Positions 1-13,794 of a stretch of 64,000 nt of DNA are shown here, one piece after another. The position numbers were made by a program, and so were the translations under genes. Every line of letters begins with the position of its first letter. The first letter of the stretch is position 1. Source of the stretch: Anoplolepis gracilipes (lineage: Eukaryota; Arthropoda; Insecta; Hymenoptera; Formicidae); assembly GCF_047496725.1 (NCBI RefSeq), contig NC_132977.1, positions 2,203,001 to 2,267,000 of the forward strand, read 5' to 3'. The notes under the pieces are model-generated. The model ran no database searches, had not been told where the DNA came from, and worked only from the letters and a program-made list of their open reading frames with translations.

Positions 1-290
1 GCATTTTATTTAACTACGATTATTTTCTCTCGTTCCTTCTCCCTCATCAAAGTTAACATTCACGCACGCATACTCGTATATCAATAAATCAAATCGAATG
101 TGCATTTGTCATGCAATTTGGAAAATAAATCACAAATAATTAACCCTCAAATCGAAAGATTAATTCTTGAGACTCGATTATTACTAAAAATCCTTTAATA
201 AATTTTATACAATAGATAAAGAAAGAAGATGTATTTATCTTTGTAGATTATCAAACTAATTAAATTATTTTTATATTTTTATTAAGAAAG

Positions 291-338
<48 letters not shown>

Positions 339-2370
339 AGGCGCATTAGATAATTACTTTCGAAAATTTTGGTTTTGAATGACTCGTCCGATTGTATTAG
401 CAATTCTCCCTGTGTCTATACTCTGGAAGAATTAATTCGAATCTTCGCACTCGAGTCTTGCAAGTCTCGACGGTGGCTTGCGAAGCGAGTGACTAGCCGT
501 GAGAAGTGCGGGGCAGGCCGCACACCGCAAGCCGCGTCTGCGGTCCTTCCGGCGGCGTCCGTTCTCGGCTACTTTTCGGATTCTCTTGCTTCCTCTCTCT
601 CTCTCTCTCAGCTCCAGGTCCGCCTGTATTTATCGATTACTCCACGTCGGAGTTCCGGGCGACGAATTAAGCTGCCGACTATGAAAATGAGCAATCAACG
701 GCGCTCCGCAAAAGACAATAATAGCGCATCTCCAAAGTACATATTCACTGGAAATGTAATCCGCTCGAGTATAATTCTGTTTATTTAATTATTTCTATAA
801 TTATCGCGAATATTTAAAAATTTTTTTTTTCGCAAACTGTGTGCTAAAGTGAAAAATGTGAAAATAATTATTACTTTCTTCGATTAAGTAAAATGATAAA
901 TAAAAACATACAAGTAAACATGAATCGAGATAGGGATTATAATTATAGCGTTTTCAAAAGAGATAATTTAAGATACAATTAACGTTTGTATATATAGGTT
1001 ACTATTGGAATATCGCTATTTATACTTGACGCGCGTGTGTGCGAATAAATAAAGTTGAGAATTTTCTTCTGCCGCGAAGAAATAGGCACCCAGTTGTCCG
1101 TCACACTAGCGTATAATAAATTCGAAATTGCGAAATGGCAAACACATTCAGAATCAAAGAGCGCGCGCGAACGTGGTATAAATCTCCGACACCATATTTC
1201 GAGAGGAGCTCTTAATTCTGAGATGAACGACGCGACTGTTTATCAACAAGGAGCGTGTCGGTTCAGCGACCGGTCCCGTTTCTGACCGAGACATAAAAGT
1301 AGCTGCATGGTGGTAGCTACACGCGAACCAACGCGTACATCATCTCCGCTGCGGTCAGCTCTGTTTGCGCGCATTTGGCACGCGACAAAGTGAACGTCTT
1401 AACATGATACTCCCATATCGCTAGGAATCGTTCACAAATTCGGATTTGCGGTTAGTATGATTAAATATTAATTGCTAATTTGTCGCTCGAATTTATTATT
1501 TTTTCACATTAACAGGAAAATAATGTTCAAGTTACATAGCTACTTAATATGTATACATCAGGTACTTAATATGCATTGCATGTACTGAATATGTATTTTT
1601 TTAATATTTGCAATATCAATCAATTCTGACGTATAGTCTTTTTTTTTAATTTACATATTATTCAGAGAGAGATGCGTGAGAGGATATTTTAATATTAATT
1701 TTTCTGTTAATAAGAGCAATAAAGTCACGGAATTAATAAATTAGTAACTAATTATGCCATTAATTCGAACTTGATCCCTGGTGAGGAGGGTATCAGGTTA
1801 ATAAGGTATTCACGAAGATATTTGCTCTTTTGTCAAATGTACATCACATATCTCGTATCGCATCGATTCCAGAGAAAATCCACGTGTTCGACAGCGCGTA
1901 TATCTTTCTTCGAGAAGCAGGTACAAAGTAACGACCATGCAATCGCACTTTTCTGACTACTGTCGTCGCGCGGTTTAACGAGGTTGATTAACATAATGAA
2001 AACATTTGTATTCATTATAACGTACGGTAACCCTGACGAACGTGTGCCTTAATTGGCCCTGCCCTCGCGCGGGCCGCGAAATACCATCGTTAATAACACG
2101 ACTGAGAATCTCTCGGTGCGTTTCTATTATGTTCTCGCTGTTTCTTGTTAAAATGCTGATAACACAAATCTTTTTTCCATTGATTTTACTGTAATCCCGA
2201 GATCTCTCACATTGATACGTTGAATTGTGTGCAATTCAATTTTTTTTTGCCCGAATAATTTTTCAATATCGCGAAAGGCATTTCAATATTAAACAACGAC
2301 GGATGACTCGTTCTCGTCGAAAATAACGATTCTGCCAGAAAACAGGAGAAATTCGAATAGGACACGGGTA
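1..2370. other. AT-rich intergenic DNA, no gene recognised
   Basis: Mostly AT-rich. It includes a CT array (292-327), a second CT run (594-609), and mildly GC-rich patches at 470-680, 1020-1440 and 2040-2120. Open frames are short and unconserved as far as I can judge. Confidence 0.6.
292..327. repeat. (CT)n microsatellite
   Basis: Eighteen uninterrupted CT units. Confidence 0.97.
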
Positions 2371-2375
2371 GGACA

Positions 2376-2830
2376 TTGAGAGTTAAAAAAGATGAGGAGA
2401 GACGAGGAGGCGAAGAGAGACTGGTTAGAATTGATGCGGACGAGACGACACTTCGCGCCATCGTCTTACGCGGCGGCGCCCACGACCGTGACTTCTTTTA
2501 TGGAGCGGGCCCCAAGCAGCCTCGTCCCAGTCCCCGGACGAGGCCACGACCCGAAAGTCGACGGTAACCGGGTCTTAACCTCGGCCTCGCCGTTGTCCCC
2601 GCTGGTCTCCCTTCGACGATACCCGAAGACGCGGTCGTGCTCGTCGTCGTCTTCGTCACTCGACGCGAGCGCGAAAATAGTAAACAGGACGGGTTAGGGA
2701 TTTGCATACGGGGGCCCGAAACAGCTTCGTAGGACGACCTGTCGCGTTCTTGTCTCGGTCGGCGGACAAGTCAGGCGAGAATCCTCGTAGGAATACCGGA
2801 CCTTTATTTACGAGCTGGTCTCAGTCGCTC
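2376..2830. other. CpG-rich block, no recognised gene
   Basis: Strong rise in GC and CpG with overlapping open frames on both strands, as expected from low stop density. No domain is recognised. It may be a promoter or enhancer of an unseen transcript. Confidence 0.45.
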
Positions 2831-4215
2831 TAGCAAGGGGAATATTTTTTTGATACAAGAAAGTAGCGCTCGCCTCTTTCCCTCGCCTTTTCGTATCAGA
2901 AAGGTTTTACGACTTATCGCTGTTTTGTACTATGCAAGGTGTTCCACTTTTGCCGCGCTATCTTTTTATTTCTTTTTCACCGCTTTGTGGAATCGATTTT
3001 TTTTTTACAATAATGTTGAGACAAGGGACTTGTACCTAAGGGAAAATAGACAAAAAAAAAAAAGATTATATATTTATTCTCAAATGATTTCAGACAAATT
3101 TGAACAATGAATTGTAGAGATATTTTCGAAGAAAGAAAATAATTAATCATTTAAATAATAAAAAAATTTATTATTAAAAATTAATATGAGTTAAAATTGA
3201 TACATTCTACATTTGCAATAATTGATAATAAATAATGAAAATTAATTTTTAAGATGACGTTATTATAAGATATATGAATGCATTAGATTTGATTGCATAG
3301 TTGATACAATAATAATTGTTATTATGGTTCACCGATTACGAAATATTTCGTGACTGATGAAACTTTTGGAAAGTTTCATGAGTCAGCGACTACAATCGCG
3401 TTTGCAACGAGCAACGAGAATACCCCAAAAACATGAAAAATTCTATACATTTATGAAAAGCCGCTCGTTAGGGCACACGTGATTTCCCTTGTGTTACCGC
3501 GATAGTACAATCTTTCTCCAGAGTATCTCAGACATAATTGGGCATCGCTGACAATATAAAAGTTAATCTATGTATGAAAATAGCAAGAAACCTTCAAAAA
3601 ATAAGAAATTATATATTAATTTTAACCTTTTTTTAGGAAATATATACTTAACCTTTACTCCGTATTGTTATTTTTGGCACCTTCTAACTGTATAGATGGG
3701 TCAGCGTATTTTTGATAAGTTTATTAATATGTAAAAGTGTTTTAAAAAATCTGAAAAAAATGTATATACCTTCTTTGAACATTCTAAATAAAGACTAAAA
3801 TAATAAACTTAAAAAATAATCTGCTTAAATATATTATTTTATGATTATTTGTTTTCGAGAAATTGACGTTGTTAGAAAAATCACAGACAAAAATGATCCA
3901 TCAGTACGGAGAATAAGGATTAATATTCAACTATAATAATTACAATTAATAATTAATAACACAATTATTCAGATGAAGACAATTTCATAAGTAACATTGT
4001 AATTGTTGTTGATTAATTAATTACACGATGTCTGGAAAGAAACGTCAGATTTACGTAAATCATAAACGTGATGACATTCAGAGATATTACATAACGCTAT
4101 ACATTATTAAGAATTTAATCTTCTTCTTTAATCTTTTTAAATTCATAAAGAGTCGTATATACTCGACTATTATTTATATTCACTTACGCTACACAGCTAT
4201 CTCATCATTATATTT
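2831..4215. other. AT-rich DNA with a hairpin, no gene recognised
   Basis: Low GC throughout apart from the inverted repeat at 3352-3384 and a short CpG patch around 3390-3500. Confidence 0.6.
3352..3384. repeat. 15-bp inverted repeat (one mismatch) with 3-nt loop
   Basis: GACTGATGAAACTTT at 3352-3366 pairs with AAAGTTTCATGAGTC at 3370-3384 except for one base. A perfect AP-1 type site TGAGTCA lies at 3379-3385. A further palindrome, CGAAATATTTCG, is just upstream. Confidence 0.8.
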
Positions 4216-4815
4216 ATATATCTTTCACGCTGTCGCGATCGTTGGGTGCCGAGTTTCGAAAGGCTGTCGACCGGTTCATTCGTCTTCATATCGATATCCT
4301 TAGCGGTCGGGCTTTATGTCCCGCGATTCGTTATCCAACACCTCGTGATCGTACACGGGATACCCGTGCGTACCTACCTACGCGATTACGCTTACGCGCA
4401 TCTCTCAACGGCGTAATAATATCCCGGTGTGCCTCGCTCGTCATCGCCATTGACTGCCGCGCGCGCAATCCCGTCCTTGGCGAAGTCGATAAGAGCGATA
4501 AAACGCGCTGTGGCCGGCTAGTCTAGACGATTACGCAATCCCCTGAAAAGGCATTGATTGACGTCCCTACGGAACGGAACGGAGCGGAGAGCGAGACGAG
4601 ACAGGACGGCCGTATACATATACACGCGACCACCCGTCGTCCCCGAGTCGTCATCGAGTTACGTCGTTGCTGCTTCATACCCGTTCGCTCGTAAAACCGT
4701 CGCGAATTCCGCAACGAAAAAAGAAAGACAGAGAGAGAGAGAGAAAACACGCTGGCTCTCGTGTCTATCTATACTCCTGGTATGATCGAAATGCGGCGAC
4801 AATCGCGAATTCCGC
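4216..4815. other. CpG-rich block, no recognised gene
   Basis: GC-rich, CpG-rich stretch with Arg-rich shadow frames on both strands (TCG/CGA repeats). No conserved protein is recognised. Confidence 0.45.
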
Positions 4816-4944
4816 AAACAAGTAGAAATTCGCTAGAGTTGTAAAAAAAGTCGTGTAGGATACGATTTGTAAAAGTCAAAGAATATTTAATGTATTTTCA
4901 ACGTTGTCAAATGTGTTCAAAGTCGATTTGACAGTTGATGATAC

Positions 4945-4946
<2 letters not shown>

Positions 4947-4999
<53 letters not shown>
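4947..4999. repeat. (TA)n microsatellite
   Basis: About 26 uninterrupted TA units. Confidence 0.97.
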
Positions 5000-5003
<4 letters not shown>

Positions 5004-6507
5004 ATGATTTACAAGCCAGGATATATTTTACCAAAGTATCGCATTATGATTAATTTAAATGTGATCTATTGAAAATCCAAATTGGGTTATAACAGTCGAT
5101 TATGTGGTATGGATATTTTAAAGACCTGTAATGACCTCGATTAATTAATACAAACGTTGCTCCATATTCTGACTGCGCATTTAGCGCTAAATGCGACTGT
5201 CTGATTCTCTTCCTGCTGACATTGAATGCAATCCACATATTAGACTTAATTAGACCGATAAATTGCAACACATTAGCCGAGTAGAATTTAGCAATTTAAA
5301 TACGTGCACGATACAAGACGTCCAATATTTTTCATATCAGATTTCTAAAGTTGCAAAATTAAAAGTAAATGCGATATACCAGCTGATGCATACGCATGTT
5401 ATTTCACGAGATATAACTCTCTCTCTCTCTCTCTCTCTGGAATGAATAGAGACAATTTTGAAAAAATGTTATTTATCGCACAAGAAAATGATTACAGTCG
5501 TATGCACTTTAATTACCGTCTACATTACGAGCGGAATTCTTTGTCTGAAAAATCTGTTTATGACTGCAAACCATCCACTCATGAACAGTTGAGAGATAAG
5601 AATTAAAAGAGATTAAGCGTTAAGCTCTTACGCACATCCCAGCCGATAGATTTAAGATTCCTCTTTTACATGGACTCGTCATTCGTCGCGCCGGAAAGGG
5701 CGATAAACGGGTCGACAGCTGATTCATCTGACGCGGATTTTTTCATTATCCGGCCGTATTGTCATTATGAAAACGAGCAACGGCGCGCGTTTAATCGGCC
5801 AACAGAATCTGAGTTGATTTCTCCGCACTTTATATACGCAGTTGCAACGTTTAAAAGCATTCATTACCAATTCTGTGTGTGATATCATAATATAACTCAC
5901 TATATCCAGGTTATTAAATGGAAATCTACCAAGTCACTATTTATGGATCCGTATTTAATACTGATTTTTTTTTCTTAGTGAAGCTATGCATTTTTTAATG
6001 AATTTTTCAATAATCTTAAAATTATAAATAATTGTAAAGCAACACACTTGTATATCGCGTAGATGAATATATACGACAGAAATTAAAATAAACGCTTACG
6101 AATATGTACAGCGATGTAAGGAATGTGTATACCTGGAATTTTCTTTTTATTCTCCAAAGATAAATTAAACTATGTGCATTATAAAATTGATAACTGACAG
6201 TGGTAACATATTATTACGTTCTTAACGACCACAGTATCGGTTCTCTAACCGTACGTAGGGAAGCGCAGGGCTAGTTTACGCAGTTTGTGCGCTTCCAGAT
6301 AACTACGTCCTCGCGATATAATCGGATCGCGCGTGATAGCGTTATTATACGTTCTTATTATCCGCGAGACGTGACCGTAATCCGCTTGCGGGCAAATCTC
6401 CACTAGTTTTCTAGCTCGTTAACGCCAACGTACCCGCCGGACGCATTCGCCAACGTTATATTCTCTCGTCCTTCCCAGTTTTCTCCCGTGAACACCATTA
6501 TGTTCGG

Positions 6508-6543
6508 TTCTACGGTTCGATCGATAGAAATCGAACCGTAGAA
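6508..6543. repeat. Perfect 14-bp inverted repeat with 8-nt loop
   Basis: TTCTACGGTTCGAT at 6508-6521 and its exact reverse complement at 6530-6543, inside a moderately CpG-rich stretch (6230-6600). It could form a stable hairpin; function is unknown. Confidence 0.85.
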
Positions 6544-7120
6544 TCCTCCTCAACGATATGAGAGAAATCTTTTTAAAGCGCCATCGTCGTACTGATATAC
6601 ATAAAAGATGAGCTAACTCAATAGTCTTCGAAAAATTTGGCTTATTGTAAGAAGGAATTTCAAGTACACAATTTAATGGTTATATATATATATATATATT
6701 GCAAAGAGATAAAAATCTTTCAAGAATGAGAAAAGACTTTTACAAAGTTGTTTAATATTTTATTTTTCGTTTCATAAGGATTATTCTTATTAATAGAGTA
6801 AATCCTGATGTCCTCGGGACTATATCGGGATTATCTTCAAAATCGACATACACTTTTAAAAATAACATTTAATAGGTATACATATATAAAGTGATAAAAT
6901 AATATTGAAATGTTGTCGTTTATTTTGCCATGGAAAATGGTTTTATCTTTTCTGCGATATATGTATGATGTAGATTTAAATATATATTTCAAGATAAATT
7001 ATGTGTGAAATCTACATTTGTTTACCAAGTTATTACAGATTCAACATACATATTTTATAAAATATTCCGTGCGACTTTACTAGACGATAAAATACCGCTG
7101 CGCTTTTTGAAATTCATTTT

Positions 7121-7640
7121 TCTCGATTTTTCCCTATGCGAGTTCGATCCTCCCAGGCGTCATTGTTACGGGACAAACGCGATCGCACGCCCGTCGGGAA
7201 TCGGTATCCCGATTACGTGTGTTCGCGCGCATGCAGCCGCGTTATCAACGACAACGTGGCTGAAACGTCCGCAGCTTGCGCCGAGTCGGCAAAAAAACCG
7301 GCCGTTGACGTGGTCCCCGACCCTCCGTACCGTCTCTCTCTCATCGGCGCGGCGGCCTGACCGCGACGTCGGCAAGACGCGACGTCGAGGTCGGTCACCC
7401 TGCGGAAGATCGGCCGTGGAGAAAAAGGGAGAGTAGGAATGCAAGAGAGACACCGGTCGGCCGGTCGGTCGCTGCGCCTTCGGTCGTCCTTGCGCTCCTT
7501 CGCGGACCGAGAATAATCGCTTCATCGTCTCTTCGTCTTGTCGGCTTAGATTTCGCAAACACCGCACCGAAACGATCGTCTGTAATCCGATCGATTAATC
7601 CAGGCTGAACTGTCAGCCGCAACGAGCCGTGTCTTTAATC
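7121..7640. other. CpG-rich block, no recognised gene
   Basis: A 500-bp CpG island-like stretch open in several frames on both strands. None of the translations matches a family I know. Confidence 0.45.
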
Positions 7641-8380
7641 CTTACCACGTGAAAAAATAAACGGCGGTCTATTCGCCCCGATTTCGCCTTTCCTTACCTC
7701 CTCGCTTACTTTGCTCTTTGTCACTCGTGTTCAAGGCGATATCAATAACCGCCAAGTATTGCAATTTTTATTTGATATCTTGCCACGAGCGGTTTTTTGT
7801 AACAGAGATTTCTTATAATGCTTTTTATTTCGTAATAACTTTACTGAAACTACGTAGTATTAAGTTTTCAATAGTCTTTTGTAATAAAATAGAATTATTT
7901 TATTTCAGTAGTATTTTCAACAATAAATTGCTGTTATCTAATTCTAATCTAAAAAATATTTTATTTAAATATGTTATAATATAATCGATTTATTATACAC
8001 ACGAAAGAAAAGAATCATTTTTTCAAACTTGATCAAAGAAAAAGAGAGAATGATAAAGATGTGTTTAAAAAATATTTTAAAAAGCAAGATGAATATATGA
8101 ATATATGAATATATATGTAAATCACATACATATAAGAGAATATTAAATTTATAAAAAAAAATATACATTAATAAATTTAAACTATATAAAAATGCTGCAA
8201 TTTAACATATTTATCGTTTTAATTGTCAGTTATATTATATTGAGTTTACATACAATAATAAAATAAATTTTCATTATATAGTTTATTATTTTATTAGATT
8301 TATTATACATGCATTTATTTTTTGCGATATTTCTTTTTCTCTATACGTGAGAAATATTAGCGTTAACGTCTTATCGAAAC
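7641..8380. other. AT-rich DNA, nothing recognised
   Basis: Very AT-rich; it has ATGAATAT tandem copies around 8090-8115 and no coding signal. Confidence 0.6.
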
Positions 8381-9445
8381 AGGAAAAAATTCCACAGCGC
8401 GTTGCGACAGATTTTCAATATTAATCGATGCAGTCTAAACATCTCAGATATTATCATCCCCGGCTTGCGTCACTACGATCACGAATCCGTCATGTCCGTA
8501 GCCGCCACGACTAATCGGTTTCGACGCGTCAGCTTTTACGGCGCGCGAATACGGCGGCAAATTCTTCCGATTATCGCGGGGTCACCGTCGTTAATAAATC
8601 ACGAGGTGTTAGCAGACAGACCATTCCTATCCGGCGTTTCGCAAGCGGCGAGATTAACGGAATTCGCGAGCGAAAATACGTGACGGCGCTCATATCCTCG
8701 GCACGGCACGGCACGCACTTTGGCATGCATTTAATCGTCGAAACGATTACGCTTCCGCGCGTTTTCGCGGCTAAGAGATTAATCGCGACTCACGCACTCT
8801 GTTGGTTGCTCGTCGTGTGTATCGCCCGGAATTATCGTTTCCATTAAGCTCTTATCGTGCTTTCTCGCTCACGGACTTGTGCGATAAAGTAAATCATTTC
8901 GTAGCCTCTCTCTTTCTCGTCGCCGCTCGATTGTGCGTTTATCAGAGTAATTAATGATATTATTAGAGTCGCAGCCGATAAGCATTGAGAGAACTCGCCA
9001 AAACAAGACTCGCAGGAAACGTAATACGCTATTAAAGTCTCGGTAAAGAGATTCACGCGCGTGCGCAATTTATCTGTTTATGTTTTTCCTCTCGACGACG
9101 ACGACGATGACGACGACGACGAGGACGAGGACGAGGACGAGGACGAAGACGAGGACGAGGACGAGGACGAGAACGAAGACGAGGACGACAATGACAACGG
9201 TGGTTCTTATTTTATTCGCGTGTAACTCGTTTGCTCGCGCGCGTCTAATGCATCGTTAATTAACATGGACACGATTGCCACGAGCGAGCGCACGCGTGAC
9301 CGCTCTCGCTCGTGGCTGTACGTTTGTTTACGTATGTACAGAGTGCTTGAAGACTGTCGATTGCCGATATATGCGATTGAGTACGCGGCTTCTTCACGTT
9401 TCACCACGTGTTGCTGTAAACGGTATCCCGACATTAGACCTTTGG
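8381..9445. other. CpG-rich block with GACGAG array
   Basis: CpG-rich and non-repetitive, except for CGGCA repeats near 8700 and the GAC/GAG array at 9093-9198. No gene is recognised. Confidence 0.45.
9093..9198. repeat. Imperfect (GACGAG)n minisatellite
   Basis: GAC, GAG and GAA triplets in a hexamer-like pattern for about 106 bp. One frame would read Asp/Glu, but no flanking gene structure supports coding. Confidence 0.9.
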
Positions 9446-10925
9446 CTTTAATTCAGCATGAAACGTTCTTGAATATATTAAACGCCAGACTATTAAAATT
9501 TAATTATGCAAGAGAAACGTCATTTATATGCCATTCAGAAAATATCATTTTACTTATTTACATTGACAGTTCACCTTTATAAAATGTTACAAAGTCAAAA
9601 GTCTGCTTATTAATATTATTTATATATAAAAATAGATTTATAAAAATACATATACCTATACTTGTTCTATTACATTTATTTTATTGATTTTACTATTATT
9701 ATCTTTCATTACCTAACTACTAGTTGTATTAATATTTTGTCATCACAATTGTCATTTTATTACATTCTAAAGCGAAAAAAACAGTATATGGTATGCATAG
9801 AGTTATCGTTGCATTTATAAATCCGCATGTTAAAACGCACGTCAGTTTGTTTCTCGGACAAGAAATTATTTGCATTAAAAAAAACAAAATTATACAAATT
9901 TAAGCATGTATTTGCACACTGAGTACTCGAATAATTAACCCGCTAACAACATATTTCGTATGAGACGGTCACTGACCAAAGATCAATGACTTAAATGATT
10001 AAACGACCGTGACAATAAGAAAATATATTGTAAATATTATTGCAAAATTATTAGTTTTATTAATAAATATAAACAGTATAAGCGCAAAAATGTTCAATGT
10101 AGACAAATTTTATTTCACATAAAAAAATTATAATGTTTTTATCGGAAAATATATATTTAATCAAAGAGTTTACAAATAAATAATTCATAAACCTTATTGA
10201 TAAATATTAAATGTACAAGATAAAAAAATATAAGAAAATTATAAAGGATATTAGTTTTTATTTGAAATATACATAAACTAAAAATATGTCGATACATAAT
10301 TAAAAAGTTACATATTCGTATATCAATCAACTTGAATATATCATTTGCAATTCACATTAGCGGTTTTTACATGCGCGAAATTGTTTTAAATCACGACGCT
10401 GTAACATTACGCACAAACATACATTGATACTCTCTCTCTCTCTCTCTCTCTCATCGTGAATCGTGGTAAATCATCTTCAATTATTCGTAACGAAACGTCG
10501 CGTACTAGACGGCCAAGAGAGGTTTTGCGATGGCCAATGCGAGAACGTACGCCAACGTTAACGGAACATTGCCAAAAATGATTATAATACACGGTTGTGT
10601 GGCGCACACATTTTCGCCAAGAAATCTCGCGTATTTCACAAACCACGAAGACGTAAACAGAATTCGTTTTACAAAACGTTTGGAAGACTTTGACGAAAAA
10701 TAACTCGAGCGAATCCGATTCCGCATATTCGAAAGATTATTAGATCGCAAAAATATCTCGCTTAAAAGTGTGTATATTTCGAAACATATATTTTTATTTT
10801 CATTCTATTGTATTTCGAATCTGACAATTCAAGTGTGCATTCTTCGGATGAATCGTGAAGACCAAAACTTGTTCCGCAAAGAGTCTTCGGAAGTAAATCG
10901 AGCAAAATTGGACCCGTTCGAAATA
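9446..10925. other. AT-rich DNA, no gene recognised
   Basis: AT-rich to 10370, then mixed composition with a CT run (10431-10452). No coding signal. Confidence 0.55.
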
Positions 10926-10929
10926 TACA

Positions 10930-11412
10930 AGGCGTAAAATGCGGCGAGAGAAGATGAGAAAGAGGAGGATACGAATTCTTTATCGCCATCCCCTTGTGTT
11001 CGAATCAACGAACGACTGCGATGAGTTGACGCGTCTCTCGAGTACATCGCTCCTGATTCAAGTTGCAATGAGCACTTGCTCCCCTTTCGCCGATAATGCA
11101 CCGAAGTCTTTTCGAAGGGCAGATAAGAGTAAAAGTAAAAAAAGAAGCGTAATCGGAAGAAGACTAAAAAGAGTTGCGGCGGAGAGGCGAATAGAAGAAG
11201 AGTTATCGCGCTCGTCTGGTCGTCGTCGCTCTGCGGAGGATAAGGAAGAAGAGAGTGGCAGGACGACAAGAGAAAGAGAAAAAGAAAGAGTGAGAAAAGC
11301 GAGGAGAAAGAGTAGAACGAGAAGGAACAACAAGATGAGGTCGGAGAGAGAAGAGACTGAGAGAAGGAAGAAGTTATACGAAGCGGTAGTGGAAACGAAA
11401 GAGAAGTGGTAG
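10930..11412. other. Polypurine-biased stretch with long open frames
   Basis: The plus strand is rich in AGA/GAA/AAG, giving an ATG-started frame at 10939-11412 (157 codons, Arg/Glu/Lys/Ser-rich) and an antisense frame rich in Ser/Leu/Phe. Long open frames are expected from such strand bias. I see no domain and no splice context. A real charged protein cannot be excluded. Confidence 0.3.
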
Positions 11413-11899
11413 GATAGCTAGTGCCGTGATCACTTTGTTTGACAAAGGTAGCAAATATCCAAAACATTATATTTCATTTTTAAAGAATTTTTTTTTTCTA
11501 TCTAGAGAAAAGATAAAATTATTTCTGATTTTCGAAAAATTGTTTTATTTTAAATATCAACTTTGTTTTTGCTTCTATCTCACATTATACTGAAAAATTA
11601 ACTATTATAGTATGTTATAACAAAAGTCTTGGTTAACATTATTTCCTTTTGGATACTTTAATTTTGAAACTATGAATATTTTATCATAATAACATTTCAT
11701 TTATATGTCATGTAATAATTTTCTCTACACACGTACATTTATATTTCTTTAAAAAATATTATATTCTTAAAAAGAGGAAAAGTTAATATTTTTTAATGCA
11801 TAATTAGGTAACAAATTGTATCATTAATTATGTAACTTATATATATTAATTTTATATTTACGTATACGACGGGGAGTTACAATGTAAATACGCTGATCC
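11413..11899. other. AT-rich DNA, nothing recognised
   Basis: Low GC with poly-T and TATA-like stretches and no open frame of note. Confidence 0.6.
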
Positions 11900-11950
11900 T
11901 TGTCGTGGGCGCGAACGACCGTTGTTACGGATCTGGTGGCGATATCAAGC

Positions 11951-11989
11951 GGTGGCGGCGGTGGCGGTGGCGGTGGCGGCGGCGGCGGC

Positions 11990-12020
<31 letters not shown>

Positions 12021-12186
12021 ACGGCGACGACGACGGCGATGGCGGTGGTGGTGGTGGTGGTGATGGTGGTGGTGATGGTGATGGTGGTGGTGGTGGTGGT
12101 GGTGGTGGTGGTGGTGGTGGTGGTGGTGGTGGTGGTGGTGGTGGTGGCGGCGGCGGCGGCGGCGGCGGCAGTGGCAGTGGCGATGG
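11951..12186. repeat. (GGY)n trinucleotide array, about 236 bp
   Basis: GGC-rich at both ends and GGT-rich in the middle, with GAY interruptions. It is open in all three frames on the plus strand (Gly, Val/Ala, Trp-free), so the coding-looking frames are by-products. Its G-rich strand can form quadruplex structures. Confidence 0.95.
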
Positions 12187-12689
12187 AGGAGATAGAAGTT
12201 ATGCCGCGCGCGCGGATCGGCGCGCCGCAGAGACGACGAGAGTGCGACGAGGAAAGAGGAAGGGGAAGGGGAAGGGGAAAGGATCGTCGAGGAGGGAATG
12301 GGGAACGGAGGACCCGCACCGACGACCCTGAGATATGATAGCCCAGGGGTGGCCAACCGAGCCTGAGTTGAACCATCCAGTAGGTAATCATCGCTCCTAC
12401 GACAGCTGCTGAAGAAATATAAACAAATCATCGTATTTCCGAAGCCTACTCGAACGGACGTCCAACGTTTGATTTCTGTCTCTTTCTTTCTCCCTTACAT
12501 AGGATAAAAATTATGCCGTAAAAAAAGAAAATTGAAATTATATCGAATAAACATTATGAAATCTAGAAAACATCATCACGAAAATATCAATAGCAAAGCA
12601 TTATTTTTTTTTTCAGTTTAAAGATGTCAGATTAATAATGCAACGCTTTTTAAATCGGCGATGACAAATTTTTATCGCGAACAACTGTA

Positions 12690-13370
12690 CGCTTGTCCGA
12701 TCGCGCCGTTTGATGGACATATTCTTTTTGTCGTTACGAGAGAGAAATATTTGGGAAAATGACAAGGAAAAGCAGGGGATAAAGCGCGACGCTTCGAGTA
12801 AATCTAGCGACTTGGTTCGGTTTGAATCGCAGAATCGCTGAGAATGATCACCCCGGTGATAGCCGGTTATCATGCTCCCCCTCCCCACTATCTCCCGTCT
12901 CGCTGCCCTCTCTGGCCTTTTTCCACCTCCGCCGAGCCGCGCCGCTCCTCGGTCCCTTCGCCGCGCTGTTGTCTTTCCTCCCACCCCCGCCGACCCTCGC
13001 CTTCGGTCCCAACAACCTTCCGTCTAGACGGCGCGCGCACTCACACACCCGGAGCAGCCGTCTCTCCTCGCGCACGAAGAGAGAGAGACTTGTCCGTCGG
13101 CCGTGCATTAAGTGGCGTACACACATGCGTGACACCACGTCGTCCGCAGACACGCGCCGGCGATAAAGCCTGAATAGGAGATCGCCGTCGTACTCGTCAT
13201 CGTCATCCTTAGGTCGTACGTGAATCGGAGGAAAAGCACAATACTACACGCACCGTCTCGCACGAGTCATCGTCGTACAAAGTGCAGCTATAAAATCTTT
13301 CATTCTACGAGAAACACAAAGAGAGAAAAAGAGAAAGAGTCATCTTTATCGTACACCATACAATAAAAAC
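12690..13370. other. CpG-rich block, no recognised gene
   Basis: CCTCC-rich and CpG-rich, with overlapping open frames on both strands and no family match. Possibly regulatory. Confidence 0.4.
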
Positions 13371-13499
13371 TGCCCCCATCTTATATGAATGGAGAATATA
13401 AATTTTGTTTTTTAGCATTTGTCATAAAGAGCGTTTCGAGACATTTCTTTTATCGCGTTATGAATTATATAGTTTGGAATCATCAATGTTTATTAAACA

Positions 13500-13748
13500 T
13501 CGAAATTAGCAAGATCTCGCGACACGTGGATTTTCGTCGCGGACTTCCGCGTGGATGAACGACGGGGGGACAATTTCCTCGTCGTCTGGTCTCATCCCCG
13601 CCTGCTTGGCGCGAGTCGTGCGCAGCGAGGAGTTAATTATACGCGTTATATCGCCGGACGTATATGAAGCGGTTAATTCGGGCTGGTAAACAACGACGTT
13701 GGAATTTCGCGAGCGTGCCGCGAACGCACAAACACCGGCTGCGACGAA

Positions 13749-13794
<46 letters not shown>

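Larger units (their letters stand above)
4816..7120. other. AT-rich intergenic DNA, no gene recognised
   Basis: It contains AT arrays at 4947-4999 and 6679-6700, a CT run at 5417-5438, moderately GC-rich patches at 5660-5800 and 6230-6600, and the hairpin at 6508-6543. Confidence 0.6.

Noticed and set aside
7140..7160. GTTCGATCC-like tRNA B-box
   Set aside because: No matching A-box or acceptor-stem pairing upstream.
10829..11467. 212-codon minus frame and 157-codon plus frame
   Set aside because: Strand purine/pyrimidine bias explains both; they are Arg/Glu/Lys or Ser/Leu/Phe low complexity and mutually antisense. Kept only as a noted stretch.
11900..12431. Long open frames (poly-Gly, poly-Val, poly-Ala, poly-His, poly-Thr) on both strands
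   Set aside because: All are translations of the GGY array in different frames, with no non-repetitive domain or gene structure.
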